NCBI GenBank assembly: GCA_011316305.1
Contig: SAUG01000069.1
Span: forward strand, 434,001 to 498,000
Direction: 5' to 3'
Length of the DNA stretch: 64,000 nucleotides
Source of the DNA: Rusavskia elegans
Lineage: Eukaryota > Ascomycota > Lecanoromycetes > Teloschistales > Teloschistaceae
Below are positions 34,072-45,990 of this stretch, in pieces; positions within the stretch are counted from its first letter, which is position 1; each line of letters starts with the position of its first letter. The notes beneath the pieces were generated by a model, which ran no database searches, had not been told where the DNA came from, and saw only the letters and a program-made list of their open reading frames with translations. Both the position numbers and the translations under genes were made by a program.

Positions 34072-36402
34072 TCAACCCTTTCCAAAATCCCCTTTCTCAA
34101 CCGCAGCCCCTACAACTTCCCTCCCCCCAATAACACCCGTCGTACAAACAAGCACCTTCTTCCTCCCCTCCAACCCCCTACCCACAAATCTCAATGCCGC
34201 AATCTCCGTTCTCGTAATCCCGCCTAAAAACATCACCACCACCGTCTTCACCTTCCCACTCCCCGTCAACATATGCCGTGCTTTGATAGCCGCTTCATCA
34301 CCCCTTTGGATCTTATTGAAAGTTTCGCCTTTGACGCTCTTCAGGACATCTTCGAACCCTTGCCAGCCAGACGATGCCGAGGACGCTGACGGTGGGGTAT
34401 CGGATGACGAGCCCCGGGTAAGAGTTAACAATTCTTGCTTCTGGATGATGGCTTGGACTAAGCGGACACTGAGGGGTGCGTACCCGCTGTAGACGTATGC
34501 GATATCATTCGGATCTTGCTCGTTGACTTCGTCGACAATTAGCCGCAATGATTTACGCAGGGCGTTGTAGTTCGTAATATTGCTTTCGCGGGCCCCACCA
34601 CCGCCTACAGGGATGTAGAAAGGGTTGGCTGCTGTACGTGCGACGAGGAGACCCATCTTCTCGAGACTGTGGAGTGTGAGAAGATGTTGGTAGCCGTAGG
34701 CGTGGAGGATCTGGCGCTTGAAGTTGTCGAGATCTTTGGGACGGAGACCGCCGGAGATGGTGGATTCGAGACAGAGAAGGCGAAGGATCATTGTCAAGGG
34801 CAGGTCTCGAGCGATGAGTTCTTCGATAGTATCATGTTGAGATGAGGGATCAGTGCCGGAAACAAGGTTTTGTTGGACTTCGAGGATGCGGTTGAAAGTT
34901 TCGGTTTGGGTGTACTTGAGTGCTTCTTCGGTAAGATTCGTGTGGGTCTTCAAGCTTTGCTGCTCGGCTTGGTAGCCAGGAAGCTTATTCACAAATTCGC
35001 GAAGCTCAGACGTGCTTTTCGCGCCGTGACGTGATTCATACTCCCCTGCTAAGCGGCGTGCTACTTTATTGAGCAGAGGGCCGACAATGGCGAAGTTCGC
35101 ATCGCGGAGTTGGTCGTAGAGCTTGTCGGATGAGTCGAGCTGAATCCTTCGTTTCAAGCCCTGCTGCTGAGGCGTGCTGGATTGGGCCTTGGGTTGCTGG
35201 CCTGGTGCTTGGCCGATGATTGAGGTGTCGATCTCAGCTTGGTTATTCTTGATGCCAAACATTTCGTCGATCAGTCCCTCATACGTGAGTTGTGTCAGCA
35301 ATGGAGTGACCATGTCGACCTCTCGATCAATGATAATAAGACTCTCAATGCTCGAACTCGGCATCATTCCTCGCCTGGAAGTCGCCGCATTCTCGTCGGC
35401 AGCAGCTTCCGAGCGCATTCTTAGCAAAAGCTCCATGAGACGGCGGGCATTGTCCCCTTTGCCAATGATACGCGGGAATAAGCCATACTTGTGCTGAATA
35501 GGCATGAGTGCTTGAGCCGCGAGAAATATTGATGTCGGATCTTTACGCTACAAAGGTTAGAAAGGTAGCCGTAAAGATGGGTCTCCACATTAACATACGA
35601 GATACAGATCCGCAAATGGATCATCGTATGCTAAGGTTAGTACATCCTGATCCAGTGGAATGAAGTGCAACGGCAATGCCTCAACACTGATGTCTCCCAA
35701 CAGCCCTGCCTCCTCTAGTATCTTGTTGCAAACTAGAGTTCGTCTGGGTACCCAGATAACGGAGACCTCATGCTCGATACTGCTAATCTGCTGGAGTCTC
35801 TTGATCTGCCCTGGCACAGAAGGAATGTCAGCACGTAATGATGGCGCCGAACCTATGGTACGCAAGGAAAACGCTATAGATCATGCTGAGAGTATAGGTC
35901 ATCTTGGGATCAAGACTGATCAAGTAGAGTTGGAAAGAGTCTACACAATCTACTTTTTGTCCCGTTTCGTTGCAGGCCTTCTTCAACCACTTACTTATAG
36001 CGTCTTTCGGAGAAACACAATCCAGCGTCGAAACAATCAGGAAAAAGAGGTAGATTACGTACATACCAGCGATAGCAATACACTGGTTTGCCTTTTCTCC
36101 ACTAGCTAGAAAGACAACGTTCTTTTGAGATGTGTCAAGATTATCATTCTCCAAGAAGAAAACTTTGTCGACTCCATAGTCCTGAAGAGTTGAAAACTTT
36201 GCAAAGAGGCCAACAGGGCCTGCTAGTGATTGTTCAATCACCAAGTTCTTCTTGCCTCGTACCTAATCCTTCTCAGCTAATATGCCGTATGACTGCAATC
36301 CATGAGCGGGCAAGCCTTACATACGCCTTCTAGCAGACCCAACAGATCTTTCCGTGCTTCGTCCTTAATAGCATCCGTGTCAATACCCGGATGAGGGGTC
36401 AT
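34072..36402 (-). CDS. VPS33: Vacuolar sorting protein Vps33 (Sec1/Munc18 family)
   Basis: SM-family SNARE chaperone of the HOPS and CORVET tethering complexes at endosomes and vacuoles. Four minus-strand exons (36402-36325, 36262-36067, 35810-35599, 35547-34072) give 653 residues. Introns are 62, 256 and 51 nt; the second is long for this window. Segments typical of Vps33 are KKNLVIEQSLAGPVGLF, VIWVPRRTLVCNKILEEAG, PLHFIPLDQDVLTL, HKYGLFPRIIGKGDNARR and SLIIIDREVDMVTPLLTQLT. The C-terminal VVMFLGGITRTEIAALRF is also family-specific. It shares a 160-bp divergent promoter with HTS1. Confidence 0.92.
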
Positions 36403-36562
36403 CTTGACTTCGATCAAGACAATGTCAGCAAGTTCTAGGGTCGTCCGAACTAACGAATGAGCGGAAGCGGAATTCAATTGCCAAGACTGCGGTACGGTAG
36501 GCCTTTTCACCTCGTCGTGCTTTGAATATCATTGACTCAATCTACCGAAGTTCGTTCTGTGC
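36403..36562. promoter_or_regulatory. Short bidirectional promoter VPS33/HTS1
   Basis: Only 160 bp lie between the divergent start codons, so both transcripts must start within it. No specific element recognised. Confidence 0.4.
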
Positions 36563-38356
36563 ATGAACCCTTCACTTCGTATTCCTGTACGGCTTGCGTC
36601 TTTCCAATTTAAACCATTGAGAACAAGTACTAGCCGTTCTCTGTGCTCGAAGCCCAGATCCAACCAAACGACCGCATTTCCTTCCATAGAAACCACACAC
36701 TCCGCAATCATGGGCCGCGACAAAGACAAAGAGAAGCTCGCCTTCAATCTCAAAACGCCCAAAGGTACTAAGGACTGGCAAGGTACCGACATGATCCTAC
36801 GGGACCGCATCTTCTCCACCATCACAACCGTCTTCAAGCGCCACGGCGCTGTCACTATCGACACACCTGTCTTCGAACTCCGTGAAATCCTAGCTGGAAA
36901 ATATGGCGAAGATAGCAAACTCATATACGACTTGCAAGATCAGGGTGGTGAAATCTGCAGCTTGAGATATGATTTGACGGTCCCATTCGCGAGGTGGTTG
37001 GCGATGAATCCTGGTGTACAAAACATTAAAAGATATCATATCGCCAAGGTTTATCGACGGGACCAACCTGCGATGACGAAGGGAAGAATGCGAGAGTTCT
37101 ATCAGTGCGATTTCGATATCGCGGGGAGCTATGATAAGATGCTGCCGGATGCGGAGATCTTGAGAATAATTTGCGAAGTTTTCGAGGGCTTGGGATGGAA
37201 GGAGAACGGGAATTTCCTGATCAAAATCAATCACCGAGGTATATTAGACGGGGTTTTTGAGGTTTGCGGAGTGCCAAAGGACAAGATCCGAACAATCAGC
37301 AGTGCGGTCGACAAGTTAGACAAGGTCAGCTGGGAAGAGGTGAAGAAAGAAATGGTGGAGGAGAAGGGGCTGCAAGAAGATGTAGCGAACAAGATCTGGG
37401 AATTCGTGCAGAGAAAGGGTGGGAGTGAAATCCTGGAGACTTTGAAAAACAATGAGGAACTACTGGCAAATGAGAGCATGAAGAGAGGCGTAGAAGATAT
37501 GGGTCTACTGTTCGAGTATCTGGAAAGCTTTGGCATCATGGACAAAGTCCAGTTCAATTTGAGTCTTGCGCGAGGCTTGGATTACTACACCGGCCTCATC
37601 TATGAAGTTGTCACCGAAGGATCTGCGCCTGACAACACCACCGGACAGAAGCTCCAACGAGCGGTGAAGCGAGACAAAAGCAACGAGTTTGAGGAAGATC
37701 GATCGAATGATCCCTCAGTAGGTGTGGGAAGCGTTGCTGCTGGAGGCCGATATGATGAGCTTGTGGGCATGTTTTCGCCCAAGGCACAGATACCATGTGT
37801 GGGAATCTCGTTCGGTGTAGACCGTATATTCTCCATCACGAAAGCTCGAATGGAGAAGCTTAAGAACACAGCACCGTTACGGAGCAATGAGGTGGATGTC
37901 TACGTCATGGCCTTTGGTGGTAAAGGCTTCACGGGCATGGTCAGAGAGAGAATGGATGTTTGTAAGATATTATGGGATGCTGGCATCAAGGTAATGAGTC
38001 ATGAAATGCAGCTATCAGTGCCTGTTGACTGACTCTTTCCACAGGCGGAGTTTTCATACAAGCTGAAACCGAAATTACCGGCACAGTTCAAAGCTGCAGA
38101 TGTCAACGGAGTACCCTTCGCTGTAATTCTCGGTGAGGACGAGGAAAAAGCAGGTAAGGTGAAGATCAAGGAATTAGGGTTGCCAGAAGGTCATCCAGAG
38201 AAAGATGGCGTCATGGTCAACAAGGCGGATCTTGTCCGAGAGGTACGCTCCCGGTTGGAAAAGCCAGAAGCACCAGACTCAGTGACTGCATCGATCAACG
38301 AGTCAGTGGTTGAGGACACTGAGACTTCTGGCACGACCGGTGATGATGGCGTATGA
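36563..38356 (+). CDS. HTS1: Histidyl-tRNA synthetase (cytosolic and mitochondrial)
   Basis: Class II aminoacyl-tRNA synthetase that charges tRNA-His. Exons are 36563-37990 and 38045-38356 with a 54-nt intron (GTAATG...CCACAG), phase 0, 579 residues from the first ATG. Residues 1-49 are basic and Ser/Thr-rich like a mitochondrial presequence. A second in-frame ATG at 36710 begins the usual cytosolic N-terminus ([20 protein letters not shown]). Class II motif 2 is seen as [20 protein letters not shown]. HisRS signatures are [25 protein letters not shown] and the motif 3 region [12 protein letters not shown]. The C-terminal anticodon domain follows. The first ATG has T at -3 (weak) and the second has A at -3 and G at +4 (strong), consistent with leaky scanning. 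Confidence 0.94.
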
Positions 38357-38687
38357 GAACACGATTGTACAATGCATAAGCCAGGCGTTCGATTTTGCTG
38401 CGCAGCGAAGTTTGACAGCAGGAGATACCCAATCAATGATAGAAAGGCCTCTGGCATGACGAAGAACGTACTGACTACTCAAGTTCTGCGTGTGGATGGA
38501 ATACTTTGGAACCTCTCTATCGACTGTCGTTCCATCGAGGTACCAATGGACTGTTCGTAAGGCCGTTCGACCTGGCCTACCCGACCGTCGAGCCGATACT
38601 CTCGCCAAATATTGCAATGGCAATCGTCGCCGGTTTTCCGTTTGTTTCACTCCTCATCAACTTGCGTCATACCGGTCAGAATCCCGA
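38357..38687. other. Convergent 3' region
   Basis: 331 bp between the HTS1 stop and the stop of the next minus-strand gene. No feature. Confidence 0.4.
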
Positions 38688-39745
38688 TTACAGTTCAGCA
38701 AGAGCTTTCGCGCATAGCTCTTGATACCTCTCAGGTGCAAAGCGCTTTCTCTTCCACCCATTAGCTTTCAGCCTCACGATTCTTGCCCGTAGGTCAACCG
38801 CACGAGCTTCTGGGTTTGCTCCAAAGCTTGCTAGCCTCTTGACATGTTTGTTCGATTGGGTGTCCCTGATGTTCGATATTGCGTTCTCCACGGATGCTAT
38901 ATGCCCATCGAGCATGGAGGAAAATTCCGCAACATGGCCATTATAGCGCTTGGTGGAGCGCTGATGTAGCCATGTAAACGATGATGCGGAAAACGTGACC
39001 GATAGTCGAGAATTTGAGGGGGGAGTTGTTGAATCGCAGACCTTGCTCGGTGGTGTCTGAGGTGGAGATTGTTCCAAGTCACCTCGGTGACTCTTTGGTC
39101 TGCCTCTCGGGGGAGTGATTGGGAAGCTGTTGATTTGGAGGTTCTTGTGTATATGCAATGAAGATGGTTCCATTGATTCTCTTGACGCACGAGCAGGGCG
39201 GAATTGGAATTTGCTGGCAAGTGTAGGAGACACACATTGGTACTTGGCGATTCTGCTTTTGATCGGGCTTTGAAACCATGGTGTGTCAGGAGAATTAGGT
39301 GTTTCGAACATTGCGCCGTCATCCCAGCTTAATCTTAATTCATTCGCCACAGGGAGTGAAGTTGCCGCTGCCTTATAGGATTTTCTCGCCTCGGAAAGAC
39401 TCAGGATCTTCGGCTCCGAAAGATCGTGCATTGCTCGACCTATCGATTCGTGGCAAATCGCAGCATAAAAGTGCAAGTACGTTGCGCGCGTGCCATCCGG
39501 CTCAGGAAGACATCAGAGAACAATACGGATTAAGTAGGAGCCATGGGTCTTCTTACAGGATTGGGGACTTCAAAGAGCAAGTGGTGACATCGAGAGATAC
39601 ACTCTCTCCAATGACCCTTCAGGAAGCGAGACTTGACATGCTCAAGCGCAATATGCCAACTATGCTGAGAATTTGGCTGGTCAGGAAACAGAATGGAAGA
39701 GGAAGATGGCAATGCCTTCTTGCCCTTGACGGGAGTCAGAGCCAT
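38688..39745 (-). CDS. Unknown fungal protein with helical, TPR-like N-terminus
   Basis: Two exons (39745-39557, 39500-38688) with a 56-nt intron (GTAAGA...CCTGAG) joining phase 0 give 333 residues. An in-frame ATG at 39832 would add 29 residues; 39745 (MALTPVKGKKALPSS) looks the better start. The N-terminal half has amphipathic helices (ALEHVKSRFLKGHWRECISRC, then YLHFYAAICHESIGRAM and SLSEARKSYKAAATSL) that resemble tetratricopeptide pairs. The middle is Pro/Ser-rich with TPP motifs, possible proline-directed phosphorylation sites. The C-terminus is basic (RIVRLKANGWKRKRFAPERY). I do not recognise a named family. Confidence 0.65.
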
Positions 39746-40986
39746 TGCTGCAAGTCCGCCAGCAACAAGAGATGAGTCATCTGAGAAAAAGGCCCCAGAG
39801 AGATCTGGGAACCCGACATGCGCATGAAACAAAAGACGATGTACTTTCCGGACGAGGTTGACGAAAGAAAGTCATTTTTGGTGCGTATCATTGTTGACTT
39901 AACTCGTGTCAACAAATCGAGATGTTGTCCTTCATTCACGCTTGATTAACAGAGACAGTCCAAGTGTACACCTATACACAGCCGGAAAGCGACAATTCCA
40001 GTCTTGTTCACATGTATGGTTGCAGGTGTTGCAATCAATGCTGTCATCCGCGTGATTCATAAGGCTAACCTTGAAAGTAGCTTCTGCCAAATGTGTTCAA
40101 GTATCATGTCTGCTCATCTCGTAGCTGCACGAGAATTGTCATACATTGTGTCAGCCACTCCGTGTAAAAGACTTAGCACGGCCCTCGTGACACAGGTTCT
40201 ACCCTCTGCATGGGGTGTTGCCAGTATTCCAATATGTGGGACAACTTCTCGGCCACTTGCATGAAGCTGACAGTTGATAGAAGTGTTCGAGGGTTTGAGG
40301 GAGGGTGGTCGACATCTAGACTTTCAACAGAGGCGCAGCCGGCGGCTATGGTCCCAATCCGGCATTCAATCTTGGCGAAGCGACACCCCACATATTATTG
40401 GATCCTGGTGGGGTCGCGGGCGGTGATATGAGGCTGAGCTTGCTCCAGTACCTCAATTGTCAATAATACCATCCCTGCGTGATCAATCCTCCCAGCCTTG
40501 AGCAGCAAGCCGCGCTGAGTGCCTGCACTCTACAGCAACTCGAACTGGTTGGCTCGATCGTGGGACGGTCCTCTGAGCTTGCTATATAGAGGAGTCGAAG
40601 TCGCACCTTGTTTCCAACGAGACTTTGAGGATTGGAGCTAGCTATCGTCGAGTCGTCGGTCGCGCATGCAATAGTAGAAAGAATCGACCGAGCAATTGAG
40701 GAAGGCACAATCCAACTGTTCGCAAAGTCTGGACATTGCTGCCGCGTGCAGCCATGAGCTGTAAGTCCGCAACTCCTAAGCAACATCCATTCGTTTCCAC
40801 AAGAAAACTCCTCCTCACGCCATTCAAATCCCCCATCTTCACGATGCCCGTCGGGCTTCCTGTGTCACGGGAGTCGGTTAGAGGTACAAAGAGCGACGAC
40901 CTATTTCCTTCATGCCCTTCGGCCATTGAAGTAAGAACCAAGACTATGGATGCATTGGCTAACGGTCGTATCTCACAGTCTCGAAT
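39746..40986. other. Divergent intergenic region upstream of the CaM kinase
   Basis: 1.24 kb between divergent genes. Several short open frames exist on both strands (for instance 40642-41010 minus) but none shows codon or motif support. It probably holds both promoters and a long kinase leader. Confidence 0.45.
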
Positions 40987-42347
<1,361 letters not shown>

Positions 42348-42734
42348 CCTTTACTACATGGCACAAGTAATACCCGGAGTTTTTTATTATGGAGTCTCTC
42401 AAGACGCTTTCCCCTCCCTGCTTACCGTTATACCTGATGATAATGTTACATGCCCTGGTATGAAGTTAAGGCTTTGGAGAAGGGCCTATGAGCGTGCGTC
42501 TGCTGGGATAGCGTTGAATTTGTAGACACGATTGAACCACCCTTCCATCCAGATTAGTATAGAATTCAAAAGTTGTGTTCAGTTGAAAAGATTTCGAGGT
42601 CCGTCGACACAAAGCTGCGTGGCTGGTTCAAGAGATTGGCGCCACAAGCGCCACAGTCGCTTCCATCTCGAAAGATTTCCCCCTGTAGTGTTCGGTAAAT
42701 ATTCCCTTCAGCTACTACCGGTATGTGAGTAGTA
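42348..42734. other. Intergenic region, CaMK to COQ6
   Basis: 387 bp between same-strand genes; terminator of the kinase and promoter of COQ6 by position. Nothing specific recognised. Confidence 0.4.
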
Positions 42735-44264
42735 ATGAGGACGAGAGTCCCTTACTCGGCATCTCGAGCAAACTCATACTTACTTGGGGCTTGTCATGCA
42801 CGACAACCCCACAGGAGATATGCTACGGCAGCTCCACCTCGGCCTGAGATCTATGATATTGTCTGCGTTGGTGGAGGACTAGCAGGTCTTACGCTCTTGA
42901 CTGCGATACGTACAGTCTTCCATAATTCACGCTGTCACATGAAATGGTCTCTGATGGTAGAATCTTTAGGGTCCACGCCTGCGACATCGAAGCTCAAGCT
43001 AGCTCTCGTCGAGTCTCAAGACCTCACATCAGCCAGGACATGGAAGCTTCCTTCGGATCGATACGCCAACCGCGCGAGCTCCATAACACCAAAATCGGAA
43101 GCTTTCTTATCGCAAATCGGTGTCTGGCCTCTCATCGACTCGACTCGTCTTCAGCCATACCATCACATGCGCGTTTGGGATGGCTTGGACTCCACTTCCC
43201 AGATAACTTTCTCTGGCCCGTCGTCACCGATAGCTACCATGGCGGAGAACTCCAATCTACAACGGGCTTTGCTTCAGCGTCTCGAGGAAGTGGCTCCCTT
43301 CCGCACGTTCGACTCAACAAAGGTAGCCTCAATCGAGGATGGCCCATCTCCCTCAACAGAAGACTCGCTTGACCTCTCCTCCTACCCGTCTCTCACATTG
43401 TCGTCTGGAGAGAAGATTTCGGCTCGCCTCCTTGTGGGGGCTGATGGCTTAAACAGCCCTGTTCGGACTTATGCAGGGATAGCCACTAGAGGTTGGGACT
43501 ATGAAAGGCATGGTGTAGTCGCCACTGTCAAGTATTTGGAACGCAACAAGTACCTTGGAGACAACAATGCAGTGACAGCCTATCAACGGTTCCTCCCCTC
43601 TGGACCAATTGCTCTTCTGGCTATGCCGGGAAACTATGCGACACTGGTCTGGACCACGACACCTGACAAAGCTACGAAGCTCAAAACACTGGCCCAGGAA
43701 GATTTTGTTGCTTTGGTAAATGCAGCTTTCAGGCTTGACAACGTGGATCTTGAATACATGAGCAGACTTGATGACGGCCAAGCCGAAGAGCTCGGTTGGC
43801 GCTCAAGGGTAATTGGTGTCAAAGAAGATGAAGCAAGCATCCCGCGGTTCGTCGAAAGTGTGCAACAAGACTCGGTCGCAAGTTTTCCGTTGCGTTATCG
43901 CCAAACAGATTCCTACATCTCGTCGCGCGTTGCTTTGATTGGAGATGCCGCACATACAGTGCACCCGTTGGCCGGCCAAGGTCTCAACATGGGTCTCGCC
44001 GACGTGCAGTCCTTGGCAAACACCATTGAATATACCGTCAAACATGGAGGAGATATTGGAGACGAAATGTACCTTGACAGATATAACAGTGAGATGTGGA
44101 TGCAAAACAACCGAATGCTGGGCGTGACAGACAAGTTGCACAAGTTATACGGCATCGGCTGGGGACCAGTTGTCGGCATACGAAGCTTAGGACTCAAGAT
44201 GATCGATCAGCTGGGCCCAGTCAAGGGATGGTTGATGAAGCAGGCCGGCGGGGTAGGGACTTGA
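42735..44264 (+). CDS. COQ6: Ubiquinone biosynthesis FAD monooxygenase Coq6
   Basis: Flavoprotein hydroxylase of the UbiH/Coq6 family that hydroxylates the coenzyme Q ring on the matrix side of the mitochondrial inner membrane. The frame is open from 42735 to 44264, but a 60-nt stretch (42910-42969, GTACAG...CTTTAG) is very likely an intron. Removing it joins LTAIR to STPATSKLKLALVE as in homologues and leaves 489 residues. A basic presequence occupies residues 1-30. FAD motifs are VCVGGGLAGLTLL (dinucleotide), LVGADGLNSPVRTYAG, and GDAAHTVHPLAGQGLNMGLA. The start is the first ATG. Confidence 0.9.
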   Translation: MRTRVPYSASRANSYLLGACHARQPHRRYATAAPPRPEIYDIVCVGGGLAGLTLLTAIRTVFHNSRCHMKWSLMVESLGSTPATSKLKLALVESQDLTSARTWKLPSDRYANRASSITPKSEAFLSQIGVWPLIDSTRLQPYHHMRVWDGLDSTSQITFSGPSSPIATMAENSNLQRALLQRLEEVAPFRTFDSTKVASIEDGPSPSTEDSLDLSSYPSLTLSSGEKISARLLVGADGLNSPVRTYAGIATRGWDYERHGVVATVKYLERNKYLGDNNAVTAYQRFLPSGPIALLAMPGNYATLVWTTTPDKATKLKTLAQEDFVALVNAAFRLDNVDLEYMSRLDDGQAEELGWRSRVIGVKEDEASIPRFVESVQQDSVASFPLRYRQTDSYISSRVALIGDAAHTVHPLAGQGLNMGLADVQSLANTIEYTVKHGGDIGDEMYLDRYNSEMWMQNNRMLGVTDKLHKLYGIGWGPVVGIRSLGLKMIDQLGPVKGWLMKQAGGVGT

Positions 44265-44537
44265 GCTGAGCAATCCATACACCGAGCAATGAACAGGTCC
44301 TCGATAAGGAGAAAAAAGCCCAAATGTGTAGCATCAAGAATCAACTGCTCCTGCTTGGTGGCGCGTGTCGTTTCAACATGCCCAGACCAAAGGGAAAACC
44401 ATTGCCACCAAAATCAAGAGCACTTATGAGGCTAATGGTCGTCAAATCAAGCTGATACATTAAGTCTCCGTGCATTCGGTCTCACGTACCTGACTCTGCA
44501 TATTTATCACTAACCACGCTTATATCTAGACGAAAAT
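44265..44537. other. Convergent 3' region
   Basis: 273 bp between COQ6 and the minus-strand repeat-containing gene. No feature. Confidence 0.35.
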
Positions 44538-45410
44538 TCATATCATCGTTACTTCGTGACGACCCAGCATCCGCTTGATCGAACATTTTCGCTTTTCCAC
44601 CCGTCCGACCTCCTCTCGCCTTACTTCATGGCGGCCCAGCATCCGCTTGACTGAAAATTTCCGCTTTTCCACCAGGACACCCTCCTCTCTCGTCAGCGGC
44701 AGTCCTTTCGGGCTTTCTTTGAACTCTCTGAGCGCATCCTCCAAGCTCACCCAACTGCCGACCTTCTCTCTCATCACCGGCAGCCCCTTTGGACTCTCTT
44801 TGAACTGCCTAAGCGCATCTTCCAAACTCACCAGACTGCGAGCATGTAACGTCAACCCAAACCTAGGTTGCGTCAACGGCCGCATCAGATGCAAACAATC
44901 AATGTGCACCATTTTCGGCGCCTGGATCGGTATTACACTATTCGCATACCACGACCATGTTTCAAATTGCCCTTTGTTCTTCTTGTGGTCAGTACGATCA
45001 TACAAATGACACGGACTCTCGATCGTCGTTAAACTCACACGATCGAAAACACTGGTCTCCAGCTCGCCCTCACCAGATGCAGATGTCCTCGGGCATGTGC
45101 ATCGAGCCGTGTGCGGTCGAAAAATCCTGTATCCCTTAGACCTCGTGGAGACTCGTGGCTTGCGCGTTATCAGCGCCACTGCGCGGTAATGATGGGCGGG
45201 GGAGCTGAGTTTGCATGTCAGGCCTTGCTTGTAATCGTCCGGCAGGACGAGACAGAAATGAGCACTTAAGCCTCCGTCGTCGTGAATTGGATGATGCGGG
45301 TTGGGGATATAGAAAAGGAACTCCCAGGCTTTTGGTGGGTTTTCTAGAAAGGTTTCGCAGCAGTTGAAGCGGTGGAGACAGTCATCTGCGGCGTCAGTAA
45401 GGAGAGGCAT
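44538..45410 (-). CDS. Unknown protein, paralogue of the 48.3-49.4 kb gene, with internal duplications
   Basis: Single open frame of 290 residues. The middle (about residues 45-195) resembles the product at 48315-49415. Both share an LSxHF-x-LP-xxY strand, a ...ALxITxxP strand, and a P-x-(F/Y)GL-x-L segment followed by an acidic helix. The C-terminal third consists of two tandem in-frame duplications: a 27-residue unit starting VSLEDALR-FKESPKGLP, twice, and a 24-residue unit with KRMLGRHEV, twice. There is no signal peptide or known domain. The start ATG at 45410 may not be the true N-terminus, because the paralogue has a long upstream Ser-rich region. Function unknown. Confidence 0.6.
   Translation of the reverse strand: MPLLTDAADDCLHRFNCCETFLENPPKAWEFLFYIPNPHHPIHDDGGLSAHFCLVLPDDYKQGLTCKLSSPAHHYRAVALITRKPRVSTRSKGYRIFRPHTARCTCPRTSASGEGELETSVFDRVSLTTIESPCHLYDRTDHKKNKGQFETWSWYANSVIPIQAPKMVHIDCLHLMRPLTQPRFGLTLHARSLVSLEDALRQFKESPKGLPVMREKVGSWVSLEDALREFKESPKGLPLTREEGVLVEKRKFSVKRMLGRHEVRREEVGRVEKRKCSIKRMLGRHEVTMI
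44551..44672. repeat. Tandem duplication, two ~50-nt copies, 72-nt offset
   Basis: Copies at about 44551-44600 and 44623-44672 share CCCAGCATCCGCTTGA and the CGCTTTTCCAC end. The offset is 72 nt, so the coding frame of the enclosing gene is kept. Copies are diverged at several bases. Confidence 0.75.
44687..44834. repeat. Tandem duplication, two ~67-nt copies, 81-nt offset
   Basis: Copies at about 44687-44753 and 44768-44834 align with scattered substitutions (shared TCTTTGAACT and GCGCATC-TCCAA blocks). The 81-nt offset equals 27 codons, so the frame is preserved. Confidence 0.75.
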
Positions 45411-45990
45411 TAGCGAGTGAGTATACCTGTCGGACGGTGATGTCCGGCCGAGACTGGGGAGCCTGGATTATTAATCCGAACTTTGAATCGACTTCTTCCG
45501 GGGAATTGTCACAATGAAAACTCCGACCCGAGCCTGTATGGTTAGAGAAGTGGATGATCACGAAAAGCCTCCGTGGGGTGGGATAAGAGGAACAGCAGAG
45601 CGACGGGCGATATGTAAGTCTAGATTCAGGGTTTCTCTTTCACAAAGGGGACTGTCTCAAAGACAATCTTATTGTTTTCTTGCAGTCTGGATTTTGGTGC
45701 GGGCTTTGCTCCGGACAAAGGACACCGACCCTCGAAAACGTCATAAGGTAGTTGTTATCAGCGATGAAAAGGTTCCTTTGTCTCCAACCGCGCAGCTTGG
45801 TCCATTAGACAATTACAAAGACACCCGTGTCCCCAGGCTCACTCTAGACTGTCGTCTTTCAACTATCCTTCCTCTCGTCTTCGATCGATACCTCCCTCTC
45901 AATCCAAATTCCACTCATCGTACCTTCCAACCCTTTCTGCGAGTTATACGTTGAAGACGGTAGCAAAGTCCCAGACAATCAATCCTCAGG
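45411..45990. other. Divergent intergenic region
   Basis: 580 bp between the repeat-containing gene (-) and the F-box-like gene (+). An open frame at 45514-45954 has no recognisable feature and lies where a promoter and leader are expected. Confidence 0.4.

Noticed and set aside
45514..45954. 146-codon frame on the plus strand
   Set aside because: Low-complexity basic translation without motifs, directly upstream of the F-box-like gene where a leader is expected.
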